From NCBI GenBank assembly GCA_031553615.1, contig JAVBLJ010000060.1, positions 1-32,364 on the forward strand: 32,364 bases of DNA, in the 5' to 3' direction. The notes under the pieces were generated by a model, which was given only the letters and a program-made list of their open reading frames with translations, did not search any database and had not been told where the DNA came from. The stretch comes from WQXF01 sp031553615. Lineage in GTDB: Bacteria; Bacillota; Clostridia; Christensenellales; Aristaeellaceae. Of the stretch, positions 32,324-32,364 are shown piece after piece; positions within the stretch are counted from its first letter, which is position 1; each line of letters opens with the position of its first letter. Both the position numbers and the translations under genes were made by a program.

Positions 32324-32364
32324 TAGGTTGCGCTGTGCGTGAGCCGCTTGAGCTTGCTGTGCGC
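32323..32364 (-). CDS. Possible C-terminal end of a gene truncated by the window edge
   Basis: On the minus strand one frame reads AHSKLKRLTHSAT and then TAA, whose last base is the first base of the repeat element. Another frame stays open into the element, so the frame is uncertain. If real, this is the 3' end of a gene upstream of the ABC ATPase, perhaps its transporter partner, which cannot be judged from 14 codons. Confidence 0.3.
   Translation of the reverse strand, partial: AHSKLKRLTHSAT

Overview
The window reads as a chromosomal segment of a high-GC member of the Firmicutes/Bacillota, most likely class Clostridia; a placement near Christensenellales or Oscillospirales is a guess. 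The evidence is strong AGGAGG-type ribosome binding sites, extended -10 promoters, the Firmicutes order remB-gyrB-gyrA, small secreted proteins with classical signal peptides, and a Tet(M)-type ribosomal protection gene behind a leader-peptide attenuator. I see no rRNA, tRNA, CRISPR array, phage module or intact transposase.

Layout. 1-3700 (mostly minus): a FIST sensor protein, a cytosolic hybrid histidine kinase and an O6-methylguanine-DNA methyltransferase form one operon. 3748-6426 (plus): alanine racemase and a TrmA/RlmD-type RNA uracil methyltransferase follow a near-consensus promoter. 6452-8338 (minus): a SAM methyltransferase and a Gfo/Idh/MocA oxidoreductase. 8451-9139 (plus): a small secreted protein with its own promoter and terminator. 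9144-10347 (minus): a cluster of four paralogous 28-32 residue membrane peptides in two transcription units, each with the same extended -10 promoter, the same upstream palindrome at identical spacing, and its own terminator. 10413-10498 may hold a structured RNA. 10683-15713 (minus): an SPFH/prohibitin protein, an M3 oligoendopeptidase, a PNPOx-like flavin protein and a clan GH-D glycosidase. 15815-21627 (minus): remB, gyrB, gyrA and a SpoU-type RNA methyltransferase in one direction.

22017-27493 (plus): a secreted protein, then a Tet(M)-like translation GTPase controlled by promoter, 19-residue leader peptide and intrinsic attenuator, then a DUF3795 protein translationally coupled to a kinase-GNAT fusion, and a nucleotidyltransferase. 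27493-32323 is bounded by two 163-bp copies of one MITE-like element in inverted orientation. Between them lie a FAD oxidoreductase with a shortened Rieske domain, a coupled tocopherol-cyclase-like protein, a sugar phosphate isomerase/epimerase behind a palindromic operator, and an ECF/CbiO-type ABC ATPase on the minus strand. A composite REP-like palindromic repeat occurs at both 38-140 and 30255-30323.

The strongest candidate for an undescribed system is the duplicated mini-membrane-peptide cluster at 9144-10347. Next come the attenuated Tet(M)-like gene and the paired element that sits directly on gene stop codons.
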